Positions 36,616 to 45,831 are shown, counted from the first letter of the stretch. The stretch: DNA of 64,000 bases from Novosphingobium sediminis (GCF_007991615.1 NZ_BJYR01000018.1:141550-205549), one strand, 5' to 3'. Notes: generated by a model not told the origin, from the sequence alone. A program made the numbers and translations.

Positions 36616-38049
36616 ATGAAAGCAGCCTCGCCCTCGTCATACGACGAGATGTTCACCGCCGATGGTGCGGTGCGCCCGGCCTATCGCGGCTACAACGAGT
36701 GGTACGCCCAGCAACCGGCAGACCTGCTCCGCCGCAAGGGAACCGAGGCAGAGGCCTTCTTCCGCCGCACCGGCATCACCTTCAACGTCTATGGCAGCGA
36801 GGACGCCGAGGAGCGTCTGATCCCGTTCGACATGGTGCCGCGCATCATCACCGCGCACCAGTGGCGCCGCCTCTCGCGCGGGATCGAGCAGCGTGTGCGG
36901 GCGCTCAATGCGTTCCTGCATGATCTTTACCATCGTCAGGAAATCGTCCGTTCGGGACGCCTGCCCGCGCGGCTGCTTGAAAAGAACCCGGCCTTCCTGC
37001 CCCAGATGGTCGGCTTCACGCCGCCGGGCGGGGTTTACACCCATATCGTCGGCATCGATCTCGTCCGCACGGGCGAGGACGAGTTCATGGTGCTCGAAGA
37101 CAACGCGCGCACGCCCTCGGGGGTCTCCTACATGCTGGAGAACCGCGAGACGATGATGGCGATGTTCCCCGAATTGTTCACCCGCGTCCGCGTGCGGGAG
37201 GTTTCGGACTATCCCCGCCGCCTTGCTCGCAGCCTTGCCGCCTGCCTGCCGCCTGCCGCGAAGGGCCACCAGCCGGTCGTCGCGGTGCTCACGCCGGGCA
37301 TCTACAATTCCGCCTATTTCGAACATGCGTTTCTGGCAGATCAGATGGGCGCCGAGCTCGTCGAAGGCAGCGATCTGCGTATCGAGAACGGCCGCATCGC
37401 GATGCGCACCACGCAGGGCTACCAGCCGATCGACGTGCTCTACCGGCGGGTCGACGATGATTATCTCGATCCGCTCACCTTCAATCCGGAAAGCCAGCTC
37501 GGCGTTTCGGGCATCATGGACGTCTACCGCGCAGGTGGCATCACCATTGCCAATGCGCCGGGCACCGGCATCGCCGACGACAAGGCGATCTACTCGTTCA
37601 TGCCGGAAATCGTCGAATTCTACACCGGCGAGAAGCCGATCCTGCAGAACGTCCCCACCTGGCGCTGCTCCGAACCGGACGCGCTGAAATACGTGCTCGA
37701 ACACCTTTCGGAGCTTGTGGTGAAGGAAGTCCACGGCTCGGGCGGCTATGGCATGTTGATCGGGCCGACCTCGTCGAAGAAGGAAATCGCCGCCTTCGCC
37801 GCCAAGCTTGCCGCGCGCCCGCACAACTACATCGCGCAGCCGACGCTTTCGCTCTCCACCGTCCCCATCCTCAGCCGCGCCGGGCTCACCCCGCGCCATG
37901 TGGACCTGCGGCCCTTCGTGCTGGTTTCCCCCGCCGGGATCGACATCACGCCCGGCGGCCTCACGCGCGTCGCGCTCAAGAAGGGCTCGCTGGTGGTGAA
38001 CTCGTCGCAAGGCGGGGGCACCAAGGATAGCTGGGTACTGGACGACTGA
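36616..38049 (+). CDS. Circularly permuted ATP-grasp protein (Anbu operon)
   Basis: A 477-residue protein of the circularly permuted ATP-grasp (DUF404/407, COG2308) family. Recognisable segments are 'YDEMFTADGAVRPAYRGYNEW', given here only in outline, 'ERLIPFDMVPRIIT', 'EDNARTPSGVSYMLENRETM', 'LYRRVDDDYLDPL', 'NAPGTGIADDKAIYSFMPEIV' and 'VKEVHGSGGYGMLIGP'. Family knowledge predicts ATP-dependent ligation of an amine or peptide. It heads a tight operon with an alpha-E protein, a transglutaminase-like protein and the proteasome-like Anbu subunit, with gaps of 16, 29 and 35 bases. Confidence 0.9.
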   Translation: MKAASPSSYDEMFTADGAVRPAYRGYNEWYAQQPADLLRRKGTEAEAFFRRTGITFNVYGSEDAEERLIPFDMVPRIITAHQWRRLSRGIEQRVRALNAFLHDLYHRQEIVRSGRLPARLLEKNPAFLPQMVGFTPPGGVYTHIVGIDLVRTGEDEFMVLEDNARTPSGVSYMLENRETMMAMFPELFTRVRVREVSDYPRRLARSLAACLPPAAKGHQPVVAVLTPGIYNSAYFEHAFLADQMGAELVEGSDLRIENGRIAMRTTQGYQPIDVLYRRVDDDYLDPLTFNPESQLGVSGIMDVYRAGGITIANAPGTGIADDKAIYSFMPEIVEFYTGEKPILQNVPTWRCSEPDALKYVLEHLSELVVKEVHGSGGYGMLIGPTSSKKEIAAFAAKLAARPHNYIAQPTLSLSTVPILSRAGLTPRHVDLRPFVLVSPAGIDITPGGLTRVALKKGSLVVNSSQGGGTKDSWVLDD

Positions 38050-38065
38050 TGGCCGAGGTGTTCCC

Positions 38066-39013
38066 ATGCTAGGCCGCAGCGCAAACGGCATCTTCTGGCT
38101 GTTCCGCAATCTTGAGCGGGCGGAAAACACCGCGCGCCTGATCGAGGCCGGCTTCCGCATGGCGCTGACCCGCGAGGCCTGCGATGCGAGCGACGAGTGG
38201 CGCTCGGTCATCGTCACACTCGGCCTGCGCGGGCTCTACGAAGCGAAGTTCGGCACCGATTACGCCGGGCCGAACGTCATCAACTTCATCCTGCGCGACA
38301 AGGACAATCCCGGCAACGTCCTCACCATGTGCGAACTTGCCCGCACCAACGCGCGCATGGTCCGCGCCGGGATCACGCGTGAGGTGTGGGAATCGGTCAA
38401 CGATAATTGGCTGCGCATGCGCGATCTGTTGGCGCGCCCGGTCACCGAAACCCGCCTCGGCGATGTGCTTGATTCTCTCCGCCGCCAATCGACGCAGGTG
38501 CGCGGTGCGATGGAAGGCACGATGCTGCGCAACGAGATCTACAATTTCGCGCGGATCGGCAGCTTCATCGAGCGCGCCGACAACACCGCACGCATCCTCG
38601 ATGTGAAGTATTACGTGCTGCTGCCTTCGATCTCCTATGTCGGTTCCAGCCTTGATAACGTGCAGTGGGAGAACGTGCTGCGCAGCCTTGCCGGTGAGCG
38701 CGCCTACCGCTGGCTCAATGCAGGCCGCATGGAAGCGCGCGGCATTGCCGAGTTCCTCATTCTCGACAGCCGGTTCCCGCGCAGCCTTGCGTTCTGCTAC
38801 GGCAAGCTGCGTTCGAACCTTGAGCACCTTGCACGCGAGTATGGCAGCGAGACCGATGCCCATGCCATCTTGCGTGAGGCGGACTGCGACCTGCACAGCA
38901 CCACGATCGACGCTATCTTCGAGCAGGGCCTGCACGAATACATCGCGCAGTTCATCAACCGGAACACCCGGCTCGCCAATCAGATCCAGTACGACTATCG
39001 CTTTATCGACTAA
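38066..39013 (+). CDS. Alpha-E domain protein (COG2307)
   Basis: A 315-residue all-helical protein starting 'MLGRSANGIFWLFRNLERAEN', in outline; the 'WLFRNLERAENTARL' segment is the family signature. Its gene almost always accompanies the permuted ATP-grasp gene, and the two are sometimes fused, implying a shared complex or substrate. It starts 16 bases after the ATP-grasp stop. The biochemical role is not established. Confidence 0.9.
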   Translation: MLGRSANGIFWLFRNLERAENTARLIEAGFRMALTREACDASDEWRSVIVTLGLRGLYEAKFGTDYAGPNVINFILRDKDNPGNVLTMCELARTNARMVRAGITREVWESVNDNWLRMRDLLARPVTETRLGDVLDSLRRQSTQVRGAMEGTMLRNEIYNFARIGSFIERADNTARILDVKYYVLLPSISYVGSSLDNVQWENVLRSLAGERAYRWLNAGRMEARGIAEFLILDSRFPRSLAFCYGKLRSNLEHLAREYGSETDAHAILREADCDLHSTTIDAIFEQGLHEYIAQFINRNTRLANQIQYDYRFID

Positions 39014-39042
39014 ACCTTTTCGGGATTGAGGGAATTTCGCGC

Positions 39043-39855
39043 TTGCGGCTCTGGGTTGATCATACCACGCACTACTCGTTTTCCGCCCCTGCCGCGCGCG
39101 GGCTGCAGCGCCTGCGCCTTACGCCCAAGACGAGCGCGGGGCAGTCGATCGCCGAGTGGAAAATCGGCCTTGAAGGCGCGCGCAAGGAAGTCGAGTACGA
39201 CGACGAGAACGCCAACCACGTCACCCTGATCGCGTTCGAGCCGGGCGTTACCGAAGTGACGATCCGCTGCGAAGGCGTTGTCGATACCAACGACAACTCC
39301 GGCATTGTCGGCAACCACGCCGGCTATCTCCCGCTCTGGCACTTCCGCCAGCCGACCGAACTGACCAGCACCGGGCCGCGCGTGCGCTCGCTCCTCTCGG
39401 GCCTTGCGGGCAAGCAGGATACGCTGGAGAAGCTCCACGCGCTTTCGGCGCTCATTCGCGGCGCCGTGGAGTATGCATCGGGCCATACCGATACGGCGAG
39501 CAACGCCGAAGCCGTGCTCGCGGCGGGGCACGGCGTGTGCCAGGATCATGCCCACGTGTTCATCGCCGCTGCCCGCGCGCTCGGCGTGCCCGCGCGCTAC
39601 GTCAGCGGCTACCTGATGATGAACGACCGCGTCGAACAGGACGCCGGCCACGCCTGGGCCGAAGCGATGGTCGATGGGCTCGGTTGGGTGGGCTTCGATG
39701 TTTCCAACGGCATCTGCCCCGATCCGCACTATGTCCGCGTTGCCACGGGCCGGGACTACCGTGACGCCGCGCCGATCACCGGTATCCGCTATGGGGCGTA
39801 TGACGAAACGTTGCACGTGAAGCTTGCCGTTGCCCAGCAGCGTGTGGAACAGTGA
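39043..39855 (+). CDS. Transglutaminase-like cysteine protease (Anbu operon)
   Basis: A 270-residue protein with an N-terminal bacterial-transglutaminase-associated beta domain ('LWVDHTTHYSFSAP', 'LRLTPKT') and a papain-like core with the triad Cys166 ('GHGVCQDHAHVF'), His203 ('DAGHAWAEA') and Asp219 ('GFDVSNG'). Such proteins hydrolyse or transfer amide bonds. The TTG at 39043 is the start, with GAGGGA 9 bases upstream. It is third of four genes in the Anbu operon. Confidence 0.88.
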   Translation: MRLWVDHTTHYSFSAPAARGLQRLRLTPKTSAGQSIAEWKIGLEGARKEVEYDDENANHVTLIAFEPGVTEVTIRCEGVVDTNDNSGIVGNHAGYLPLWHFRQPTELTSTGPRVRSLLSGLAGKQDTLEKLHALSALIRGAVEYASGHTDTASNAEAVLAAGHGVCQDHAHVFIAAARALGVPARYVSGYLMMNDRVEQDAGHAWAEAMVDGLGWVGFDVSNGICPDPHYVRVATGRDYRDAAPITGIRYGAYDETLHVKLAVAQQRVEQ

Positions 39856-39890
39856 ACCCGCGCACGAGTCCGGATAAGGAAGCAGGGCCG

Positions 39891-40631
39891 ATGACGTATT
39901 GTGTGGGGATGGTGCTCGACAAGGGCCTGGTGCTGATGAGCGATACCCGCACGAATTCGGGTGTCGACAATATCTCCACCTTCCGGAAGATGTTCAGCTG
40001 GTCGGTGCCGGGCGAACGGATCATCTCGATCATGACCGCGGGCAATCTCGCGACCACGCAAGCGGTCATCAGTCAGCTGGAGGAACGCACCAAGGCGCCG
40101 GTTGAGCGCCGGCCCTCGATCCTCGAAGCGCCGACGATGTTCCAGATCGCGACGATCGTCGGCCATCTGCTGCGCGATGTAATCGAAGGGCGGCAGGATG
40201 CCGGGATGCAGGGAGAAGGCCCGCGCTTCACCGCCTCGATGATCGTGGCGGGTCAGATCAAGGACATGGAGCCGCGCCTTTTCCTGATCTACCCCGAAGG
40301 CAATTTCATCGAAGCCTCGTTCGATACGCCCTTCTTCCAGATCGGTGAGACCAAGTACGGCCGACCGATCCTCGTGCGCGGCTATGACAAGGGCATGAGC
40401 TTCGAGGACGCGGTCAAGCTCCTCATGGTCTCGTTCGATTCGACGCTGGCCGCCAATCTCTCGGTCGGCCTGCCGTTCGATCTCATGGTGATCGAACGCG
40501 ACAAGTTCGAGCCACTCCACCAGAAGCGCATCACGGCTGAAGATCCCTTCTTCAAGCTGATCTCGTCGAGTTGGGGCGAGGCGCTGCGTTCGGCGTTCTA
40601 TTCGCTGCCGGATTACGCCTTCGACGATTAG
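39891..40631 (+). CDS. Anbu: proteasome-like beta-subunit peptidase
   Basis: A 246-residue Ntn-hydrolase of the Anbu (ancestral beta-subunit, COG3484) family, related to HslV and the 20S proteasome. Removal of Met1 would expose Thr2 ('MTYCVGMVLDKGLVLMSDTR' region) as N-terminal nucleophile; 'SDTRTNSGVDNISTFRKM' carries the expected Asp and Lys. This fixes the start at ATG 39891 (AAGGA 9 bases upstream) rather than GTG 39852, which would bury Thr2. No ATPase partner (HslU-like) is nearby. It closes the four-gene operon. Confidence 0.9.
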   Translation: MTYCVGMVLDKGLVLMSDTRTNSGVDNISTFRKMFSWSVPGERIISIMTAGNLATTQAVISQLEERTKAPVERRPSILEAPTMFQIATIVGHLLRDVIEGRQDAGMQGEGPRFTASMIVAGQIKDMEPRLFLIYPEGNFIEASFDTPFFQIGETKYGRPILVRGYDKGMSFEDAVKLLMVSFDSTLAANLSVGLPFDLMVIERDKFEPLHQKRITAEDPFFKLISSSWGEALRSAFYSLPDYAFDD

Positions 40632-40845
40632 GGGCGCCCGGCGCGACATCGTTAACGCAGTGCCAGTCCTAAGGAGAACCCCTTATCCAAATGGGTTCAT
40701 TCTGCGGGGTGCGCCGAAGGAGCGATACTAAGCACCATTGCGTCCATTACGGAGAATAATTCCCTTAGGAAATGGCGTAGATAGCGGCGTGTGGCCCCTG
40801 TTGTGGGTTCAGAACGAAACTAACCTCGTTGGCGCAAGGGGCGGG

Positions 40846-40871
40846 GATCATGGTTTGGTTAACCCATGATC
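40846..40871. promoter_or_regulatory. Inverted repeat covering a start codon
   Basis: GATCATGG (40846-40853) and CCATGATC (40864-40871) are perfect reverse complements separated by 10 bases. The right arm contains the ATG (40866) of the LuxR-type regulator. Either a DNA operator for autoregulation or an RNA hairpin hiding the start codon would fit. Confidence 0.6.
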
Positions 40872-41486
40872 GAACGCGTCACCCTCCATATCCTCGATAG
40901 CGACTCAGCCCGCAGGGCCCAACTCGCTCGTCTCGCATTTGCCGCAGGGCATCATGCGGAAATCTACGCCCACGCGGATGAGCTTTTGAGCCATGCGCCG
41001 TCGGGCGGCCTTGTCCTTGCGCAGGATGAGCCGGTGGGCGAGGGGATATCCAACCTCGTCGCGGCCATGATGCGCGCCGGGCAGTGGCTCCCGATCATCG
41101 CGATTGCTGAGGCGCCGACGATCGACGCGGTGGTCTCGGGGATCAAGGCCGGTGCGCTGGACTACCTCACAGTGCCCGAACAGATCGCCCCTCTTAACGA
41201 AGCCGTGGCCCGCAGCGCGCGCGAAGCCGATACCCAGCGCCTGCAGCGCGCCCGCGCTGCCGAAGCCCGCCAGCGCATCAGCCGCCTCTCGATGAGGGAG
41301 CGCGAAGTGCTCGACCGGCTGGCCGAAGGATGCAGTAACAAGGCCATCGCGCGCGAACTGGAAATCAGCCCGCGCACCGTGGAAATCCACCGCATGAAGA
41401 TGATGGGCAAACTCGGCGCGCGCCATGCTGCCGAAGCGGTGCGCCTGCGCATCGAAGCGACCGGTCTGGGCGGTCTCGCCGCCTGA
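40866..41486 (+). CDS. LuxR-type regulator with degenerate receiver domain
   Basis: A 206-residue FixJ/NarL-like protein. The N-terminal ~115 residues keep the receiver fold pattern ('LHILDSDSARRAQL', 'LPIIAIAEAP', 'AGALDYLTVPEQIAPL') and the C-terminal LuxR helix-turn-helix is intact ('LSMREREVLDRLAEGCSNKAI', in outline, and 'SPRTVEIHRMKMM'). By alignment to FixJ the phospho-acceptor Asp is Ala52 and the conserved Lys is Val103, so phosphorylation is unlikely. It may respond to a ligand or protein. The start codon lies in an inverted repeat. It is 234 bases after the Anbu operon. Confidence 0.88.
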   Translation: MIERVTLHILDSDSARRAQLARLAFAAGHHAEIYAHADELLSHAPSGGLVLAQDEPVGEGISNLVAAMMRAGQWLPIIAIAEAPTIDAVVSGIKAGALDYLTVPEQIAPLNEAVARSAREADTQRLQRARAAEARQRISRLSMREREVLDRLAEGCSNKAIARELEISPRTVEIHRMKMMGKLGARHAAEAVRLRIEATGLGGLAA

Positions 41487-41520
41487 AGGTTGGGGCAGGG
41501 GCTGGGCCTTCAGTTCCTGC

Positions 41521-42192
41521 TCAGTGGCAGAAGGGCTTTCCACCGCCGACTTCGAGGTGGAAGTGATCGCGGTGCGCGGCATTGTATTGCGGGGTTAACA
41601 CAGTCCCGAAGCGCTTGCAGGCGCTGTCCCGGATCGTCGCGAGGAAGGCGCGGATCTGCGGGTCTTCGCTGTCCCAATCGCGCAGCACGGTGATGCGCCG
41701 ACCATCGGCCAGCACGAAGCCGCTGACGTCGACGGCATTTGCGCTGGCGTGGCCGCTAAGGCGGCTGGTGCCCGCGACGTTGCGGCACGAATAGCTGCCC
41801 ATCGTTTCGATTCGCGCCAGCGGACTGCCAAGGATCGCCTTGGCCGCGCGGTCCACGCCGAAGCGGGCCCAACCGGAAATGGTGTTGGCCAATGGGCAGG
41901 TAACGGGGCCGAGGTTCGAGATTTCCAGCATCCCGCTGTCGCTGCGCAGCGATGCCAGTCGCACCGCGCCGACCGCAGAACAGCCTGCGCCGTAATACTG
42001 GTCCGGCAAGGGAGTGAAGTTTGCGTAGGACTGGCTGAGATTGGCGAGGCACAGCCGCCCTTCCGGCGCGATCGGCGGATTCCACGTGGTCGCGCTGCGC
42101 GCCGGCCGCGGGGCTGGCTCGTATGAGCTGGCACACCCGGCAAGCAGCACCGGAAGCGTAAGCGCAAGCGTGAGAGCTAGCGGTCGGACCAT
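41521..42192 (-). CDS. Extensin-like lipoprotein
   Basis: A 223-residue lipoprotein (lipobox 'LLAGC') of the extensin-like family common in alphaproteobacteria. The C-terminal domain resembles M15/LAS metallopeptidases: 'SGHASANAVDVSGF' supplies His and Asp and 'HRDHFHLEVGGG' the third ligand, so D,D-carboxypeptidase-like or peptidoglycan-binding activity is possible. Several Cys residues ('GAGCSAVG', 'PVTCPL', 'YSCRNV') may form disulfides. It is convergent with the LuxR-type gene. Confidence 0.85.
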   Translation of the reverse strand: MVRPLALTLALTLPVLLAGCASSYEPAPRPARSATTWNPPIAPEGRLCLANLSQSYANFTPLPDQYYGAGCSAVGAVRLASLRSDSGMLEISNLGPVTCPLANTISGWARFGVDRAAKAILGSPLARIETMGSYSCRNVAGTSRLSGHASANAVDVSGFVLADGRRITVLRDWDSEDPQIRAFLATIRDSACKRFGTVLTPQYNAAHRDHFHLEVGGGKPFCH

Positions 42193-42351
42193 GCGGGCAT
42201 TGTGCCGCGTCCTTGGTTAATTTGCGATTAGGATCGCGCTTAAGGGAAGCCCTGCTGCGATGACAGGTTGACACATCCCCCCCTGCCACTATGCACGGCG
42301 CCGGGCCACGCGGTCCCAACGCCGCGCGTGCTCTCTGCAAGGAGAGACTAC

Positions 42352-43488
42352 ATGACTGCTTCGCTTCCCGCGCGCAAACCTGCGCGTCCTCACTTCTCGT
42401 CCGGCCCCTGCGCCAAGCCGCCCGGATACGATCCCGCCAAACTCGCCACCGAAGTGCTCGGGCGTTCGCATCGCTCGAAGATCGGCAAGACGCGCCTTCA
42501 GCTGTGCATCGATCTGATGCGCGAAGTGCTTCGCCTGCCGGATACGCACCGCATCGGCGTGGTTCCGGGTTCGGACACCGGCGCTTTTGAAATGGCGATG
42601 TGGACGATGCTGGGCGCCCGCGGCGTGACCACGCTGGCGTGGGAAAGCTTCGGTGAGGGCTGGGTTACCGACGCCGCCAAGCAGCTCAAGCTCGATCCCA
42701 CGGTGATCCGCGCCGATTACGGCCAGCTGCCCGATCTCTCCGCCGTCAACTTTGCTGACGACGTGTTGTTCACCTGGAACGGCACCACCTCGGGCGTGCG
42801 CGTTCCGAACGGTGACTGGATCCCGGACGACCGCGAAGGCCTGACTTTCGCCGACGCCACCAGCGCGGTTTTCGCCTACGACATTCCGTGGGACAAGATC
42901 GACGTCGCCACCTTCTCCTGGCAGAAGGTGCTGGGCGGTGAAGGCGGCCACGGCGTGCTGATCCTCGGCCCCCGCGCCGTCGAACGCCTTGAAACCTACA
43001 CCCCCGCCTGGCCGCTCCCCAAGGTGTTCCGCCTCGTCTCCAAGGGCAAGCTCACCGAGGGCGTGTTCAAGGGCGAGACGATCAACACCCCGTCGATGCT
43101 CGCGGTCGAAGACGCGATCTTCGCGCTCGAATGGGCCAAGTCGCTCGGCGGCCTCGAAGGCCTCAAGGCGCGCTGCGCGGCCAATGCCGCCGCGCTCGAC
43201 AAGCTGGTTTCCGAACGCAGCTGGCTCGGCCACCTCGCCGCCGATCCCGCCTCGCGCTCGATGACCTCGGTTTGCCTCACCGTCGAAGGCGCGGACGAAG
43301 CCCTCATCAAGGCCTTCGCTGGCCTGCTCGAGAAGGCAGGCGCGGCCTATGACGTTGCGGGCTACCGCGATGCCCCTCCGGGCCTGCGCATCTGGTGCGG
43401 CGCAACTGTCGATGCGGCAGATATCGCCGATCTCGGTCCGTGGCTCGATTGGGCCTGGGCTGAAGTCAAGGCTACCGCAGCCGCCTGA
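42352..43488 (+). CDS. serC: Phosphoserine aminotransferase
   Basis: A 378-residue PLP enzyme converting 3-phosphohydroxypyruvate to phosphoserine. It is the alphaproteobacterial SerC type, with 'PHFSSGPCAKPPGY', 'GRSHRSKIGKTRL', 'VPGSDTGAFEMAMWTMLG', 'FTWNGTTSGVRVP' and the PLP lysine in 'FSWQKVLGGEGGHGVL'. ATG 42352 follows AAGGAGA. serA begins 66 bases later, so the pair encodes the first two steps of serine synthesis. Confidence 0.95.
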   Translation: MTASLPARKPARPHFSSGPCAKPPGYDPAKLATEVLGRSHRSKIGKTRLQLCIDLMREVLRLPDTHRIGVVPGSDTGAFEMAMWTMLGARGVTTLAWESFGEGWVTDAAKQLKLDPTVIRADYGQLPDLSAVNFADDVLFTWNGTTSGVRVPNGDWIPDDREGLTFADATSAVFAYDIPWDKIDVATFSWQKVLGGEGGHGVLILGPRAVERLETYTPAWPLPKVFRLVSKGKLTEGVFKGETINTPSMLAVEDAIFALEWAKSLGGLEGLKARCAANAAALDKLVSERSWLGHLAADPASRSMTSVCLTVEGADEALIKAFAGLLEKAGAAYDVAGYRDAPPGLRIWCGATVDAADIADLGPWLDWAWAEVKATAAA

Positions 43489-43554
43489 TCTCCCGGCACC
43501 CCCCGCTGCGGCGGGGGATGGCCGTCTGCACCCCGATTCCCAAGGACATTTCCC

Positions 43555-45141
43555 ATGACCAAGCCACGCGTTCTCATTTCCGACAAGATGGATCCCAACG
43601 CCGCCCGCATTTTCGAAGAAAAGGGCTGCGACGTAGACGTCATCACCGGTGAAACCCCCGAACAGCTAATCGCCCGCATCGGCGAATATGATGGCCTCGC
43701 CATCCGCTCCTCGACCAAGGTGACCAAGGCGATCCTCGATGCCGCGACCAACCTCAAGGTCATCGGCCGCGCCGGCATCGGCGTCGACAACGTCGATATC
43801 CCCTATGCCTCGGGCAAGGGCGTCGTCGTGATGAACACCCCGTTCGGCAACTCGATCACCACCGCCGAACACGCCATCGCCCTCATGTTCGCGCTCGCCC
43901 GCCAGATCCCCGAAGCCAACGCGCAGACGCAGGCTGGCCTGTGGCCGAAGAACGGCTTCATGGGCGTTGAAGTCACCGGCAAGACGCTCGGCCTGATCGG
44001 CGCGGGCAACATCGGCTCCATCGTCGCGAGCCGCGCGCTCGGCCTCAAGATGAAGGTCGTTGCCTACGATCCCTTCCTCACGCCCGAACGCGCGATCGAG
44101 ATGGGCGTCGAGAAGGCGGACCTCGATACGCTGCTCGCCAAGGCAGACTTCATCACGCTGCACACCCCGCTCACCAGCGAGACGAAGAACATTCTCAGCC
44201 GCGAGAACCTCGGCAAGACCAAGAAGGGCGTGCGCATCATCAACTGCGCGCGCGGCGGCCTGATCGACGAAGCCGCGCTCAAGGACCTGATGGATGCCGG
44301 CCACATCGCCGGCGCCGCGCTCGACGTGTTCGAGACCGAGCCTGCCAAGGAATCGCCGCTGTTCGGCACGCCGAACTTCATTTGCACCCCGCACCTCGGA
44401 GCCAGCACGACCGAAGCGCAAGTCAACGTCGCCCTTCAGGTCGCCGAGCAAATGGCCGAATTCCTCACCACCGGCGGCGTGACGAACGCGCTCAACATGC
44501 CGAGCCTCTCGGCCGAAGAAGCGCCGAAGCTGAAGCCCTACATGGCACTTGCGGAACGTCTGGGCTCGCTGGTCGGCCAGCTCGCCCATGACAACCTGAC
44601 CAAGATCGCCATCGAGGTGGAAGGCGCCGCCGCGCAGCTCAATCAGAAGCCGATCACCGGTGCCGTTCTGGCGGGCCTGATGAAGCAGTATTCGCAGACC
44701 GTGAACATGGTCAACGCGCCGTTCCTCGCCAAGGAGCGCGGGCTCGATGTTCGCGAGGTCCGTCACGACCGCGAAGGCATCTACCACACCATGGTCCGTG
44801 TTACCGTCGGCACCGCGCAGGGTGATCGCTCGGTCGCGGGCACGCTGTTCGGCAACGGCGATCCGCGCCTCGTCGAGATCTTCGGCATCGGCATCGAAGC
44901 CGATCTCGCGGGCGATATGCTCTACATCGTCAACACCGACGCGCCGGGTTTCATCGGCTCGATCGGTACGCTGCTGGGCAAGGCCGGGATCAACATCGGC
45001 ACCTTCCACCTCGGCCGCCGCGAGGCCGGCGGTGAAGCCGTGCTGCTGCTCTCGGTCGATAGCCCGGTCACCGAAGCCGTGCTCGCCGAAGCCCGCACCG
45101 TGCCGGGCGTGCGCACCGTCCGCGCGCTGAAGTTCAGCTGA
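43555..45141 (+). CDS. serA: D-3-phosphoglycerate dehydrogenase
   Basis: A 528-residue long-form SerA, oxidising 3-phosphoglycerate with NAD+. It has the N-terminal substrate domain, the nucleotide motif 'LGLIGAGNIGSIVASRALG', 'INCARGGLIDEAALKDL', the catalytic His in 'ICTPHLGASTTEAQVNVA', an allosteric substrate-binding domain (~320-450) and a C-terminal ACT domain ('MLYIVNTDAPGFIGSIGTLL') for serine feedback. It follows serC on the same strand. Confidence 0.97.
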   Translation: MTKPRVLISDKMDPNAARIFEEKGCDVDVITGETPEQLIARIGEYDGLAIRSSTKVTKAILDAATNLKVIGRAGIGVDNVDIPYASGKGVVVMNTPFGNSITTAEHAIALMFALARQIPEANAQTQAGLWPKNGFMGVEVTGKTLGLIGAGNIGSIVASRALGLKMKVVAYDPFLTPERAIEMGVEKADLDTLLAKADFITLHTPLTSETKNILSRENLGKTKKGVRIINCARGGLIDEAALKDLMDAGHIAGAALDVFETEPAKESPLFGTPNFICTPHLGASTTEAQVNVALQVAEQMAEFLTTGGVTNALNMPSLSAEEAPKLKPYMALAERLGSLVGQLAHDNLTKIAIEVEGAAAQLNQKPITGAVLAGLMKQYSQTVNMVNAPFLAKERGLDVREVRHDREGIYHTMVRVTVGTAQGDRSVAGTLFGNGDPRLVEIFGIGIEADLAGDMLYIVNTDAPGFIGSIGTLLGKAGINIGTFHLGRREAGGEAVLLLSVDSPVTEAVLAEARTVPGVRTVRALKFS

Positions 45142-45157
45142 TCGGTAGCGTCTGCAT

Positions 45158-45230
45158 CCTTCGACAGGCTCAGGATGAGCGGGGTTGGTTTGAAGCCAAC
45201 CTAAACCGCTCGCGCTGAGCTTGTCGAAGC
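45158..45230. repeat. Dispersed palindromic repeat, copy B
   Basis: Arms 45158-45182 and 45206-45230 are imperfect reverse complements carrying the same TTCGACAGGCTCAG / CTGAGCTTGTCGAA core as the repeat at 17129-17243. The loop holds its own hairpin (GGTTGG...CCAACC, 45183-45201). It lies directly after serA. Confidence 0.75.
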
Positions 45231-45339
45231 ACCGCCCACAACACCCGCCCCAAAGGGCGACGCCCTGCGCGCCATTTGACCCGGCCCCGAAAGCCCCATA
45301 GCCTGCGCCCCGGGGACCATTCCTTCGGGGGCTTTTCAT

Positions 45340-45756
45340 ATGCGCAAGACACTTCTCGCCGCAGCCATTCTCGCCTGCACCGCCACACCGGCGCTTGCCA
45401 ACGACAACGCGATGATTCAGGCCGCTGACGACGCGCTTGCAGCGGCGTTCAACAAGGGTGACGGCGCCGCCGTCGGCGCGATGTACGCGCCAGACGCCAC
45501 GATGCTCCCCGGTGACAACAAGCTCTACAAGGGCGCAGACATCACCGCCTTCTGGGTCGGCGCGACCAGCGCGCTGGCCAACCTCAAGCTCACGGTCCTC
45601 GAAACCGAACGCCTTTCGCCCACCTACATCCGCGAAATCTCGCGCGTCGAATACGACACCAAGGGCGACAAGTCCGTCCACGCCAACGTCACCGCCGTCG
45701 TCGTCTACAAGCTGGTGAACGGCAAGTGGATGCTCTGGACCGACATCTTCCATTGA
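45340..45756 (+). CDS. Exported SnoaL-like/DUF4440 protein
   Basis: A 138-residue protein with a signal peptide cut after 'TPALA' and a cone-shaped NTF2-like domain: 'AADDALAAAFNKGDGAAVGA', 'MYAPDATMLPGDNKLYKG', 'ITAFW' and 'VVYKLVNGKWMLWTDIFH'. Such domains bind small hydrophobic ligands or act as isomerases. The upstream 'TTCGGGGGC' hairpin-like segment and the repeat separate it from serA. Confidence 0.82.
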   Translation: MRKTLLAAAILACTATPALANDNAMIQAADDALAAAFNKGDGAAVGAMYAPDATMLPGDNKLYKGADITAFWVGATSALANLKLTVLETERLSPTYIREISRVEYDTKGDKSVHANVTAVVVYKLVNGKWMLWTDIFH

Positions 45757-45831
45757 TCCCTGGATGGCCTTCTCCTCTTCAGGGGAGAGGGTGGGGTGAG
45801 AGGAATGTAACGGCCAAGGGCGCAGTCCGAA

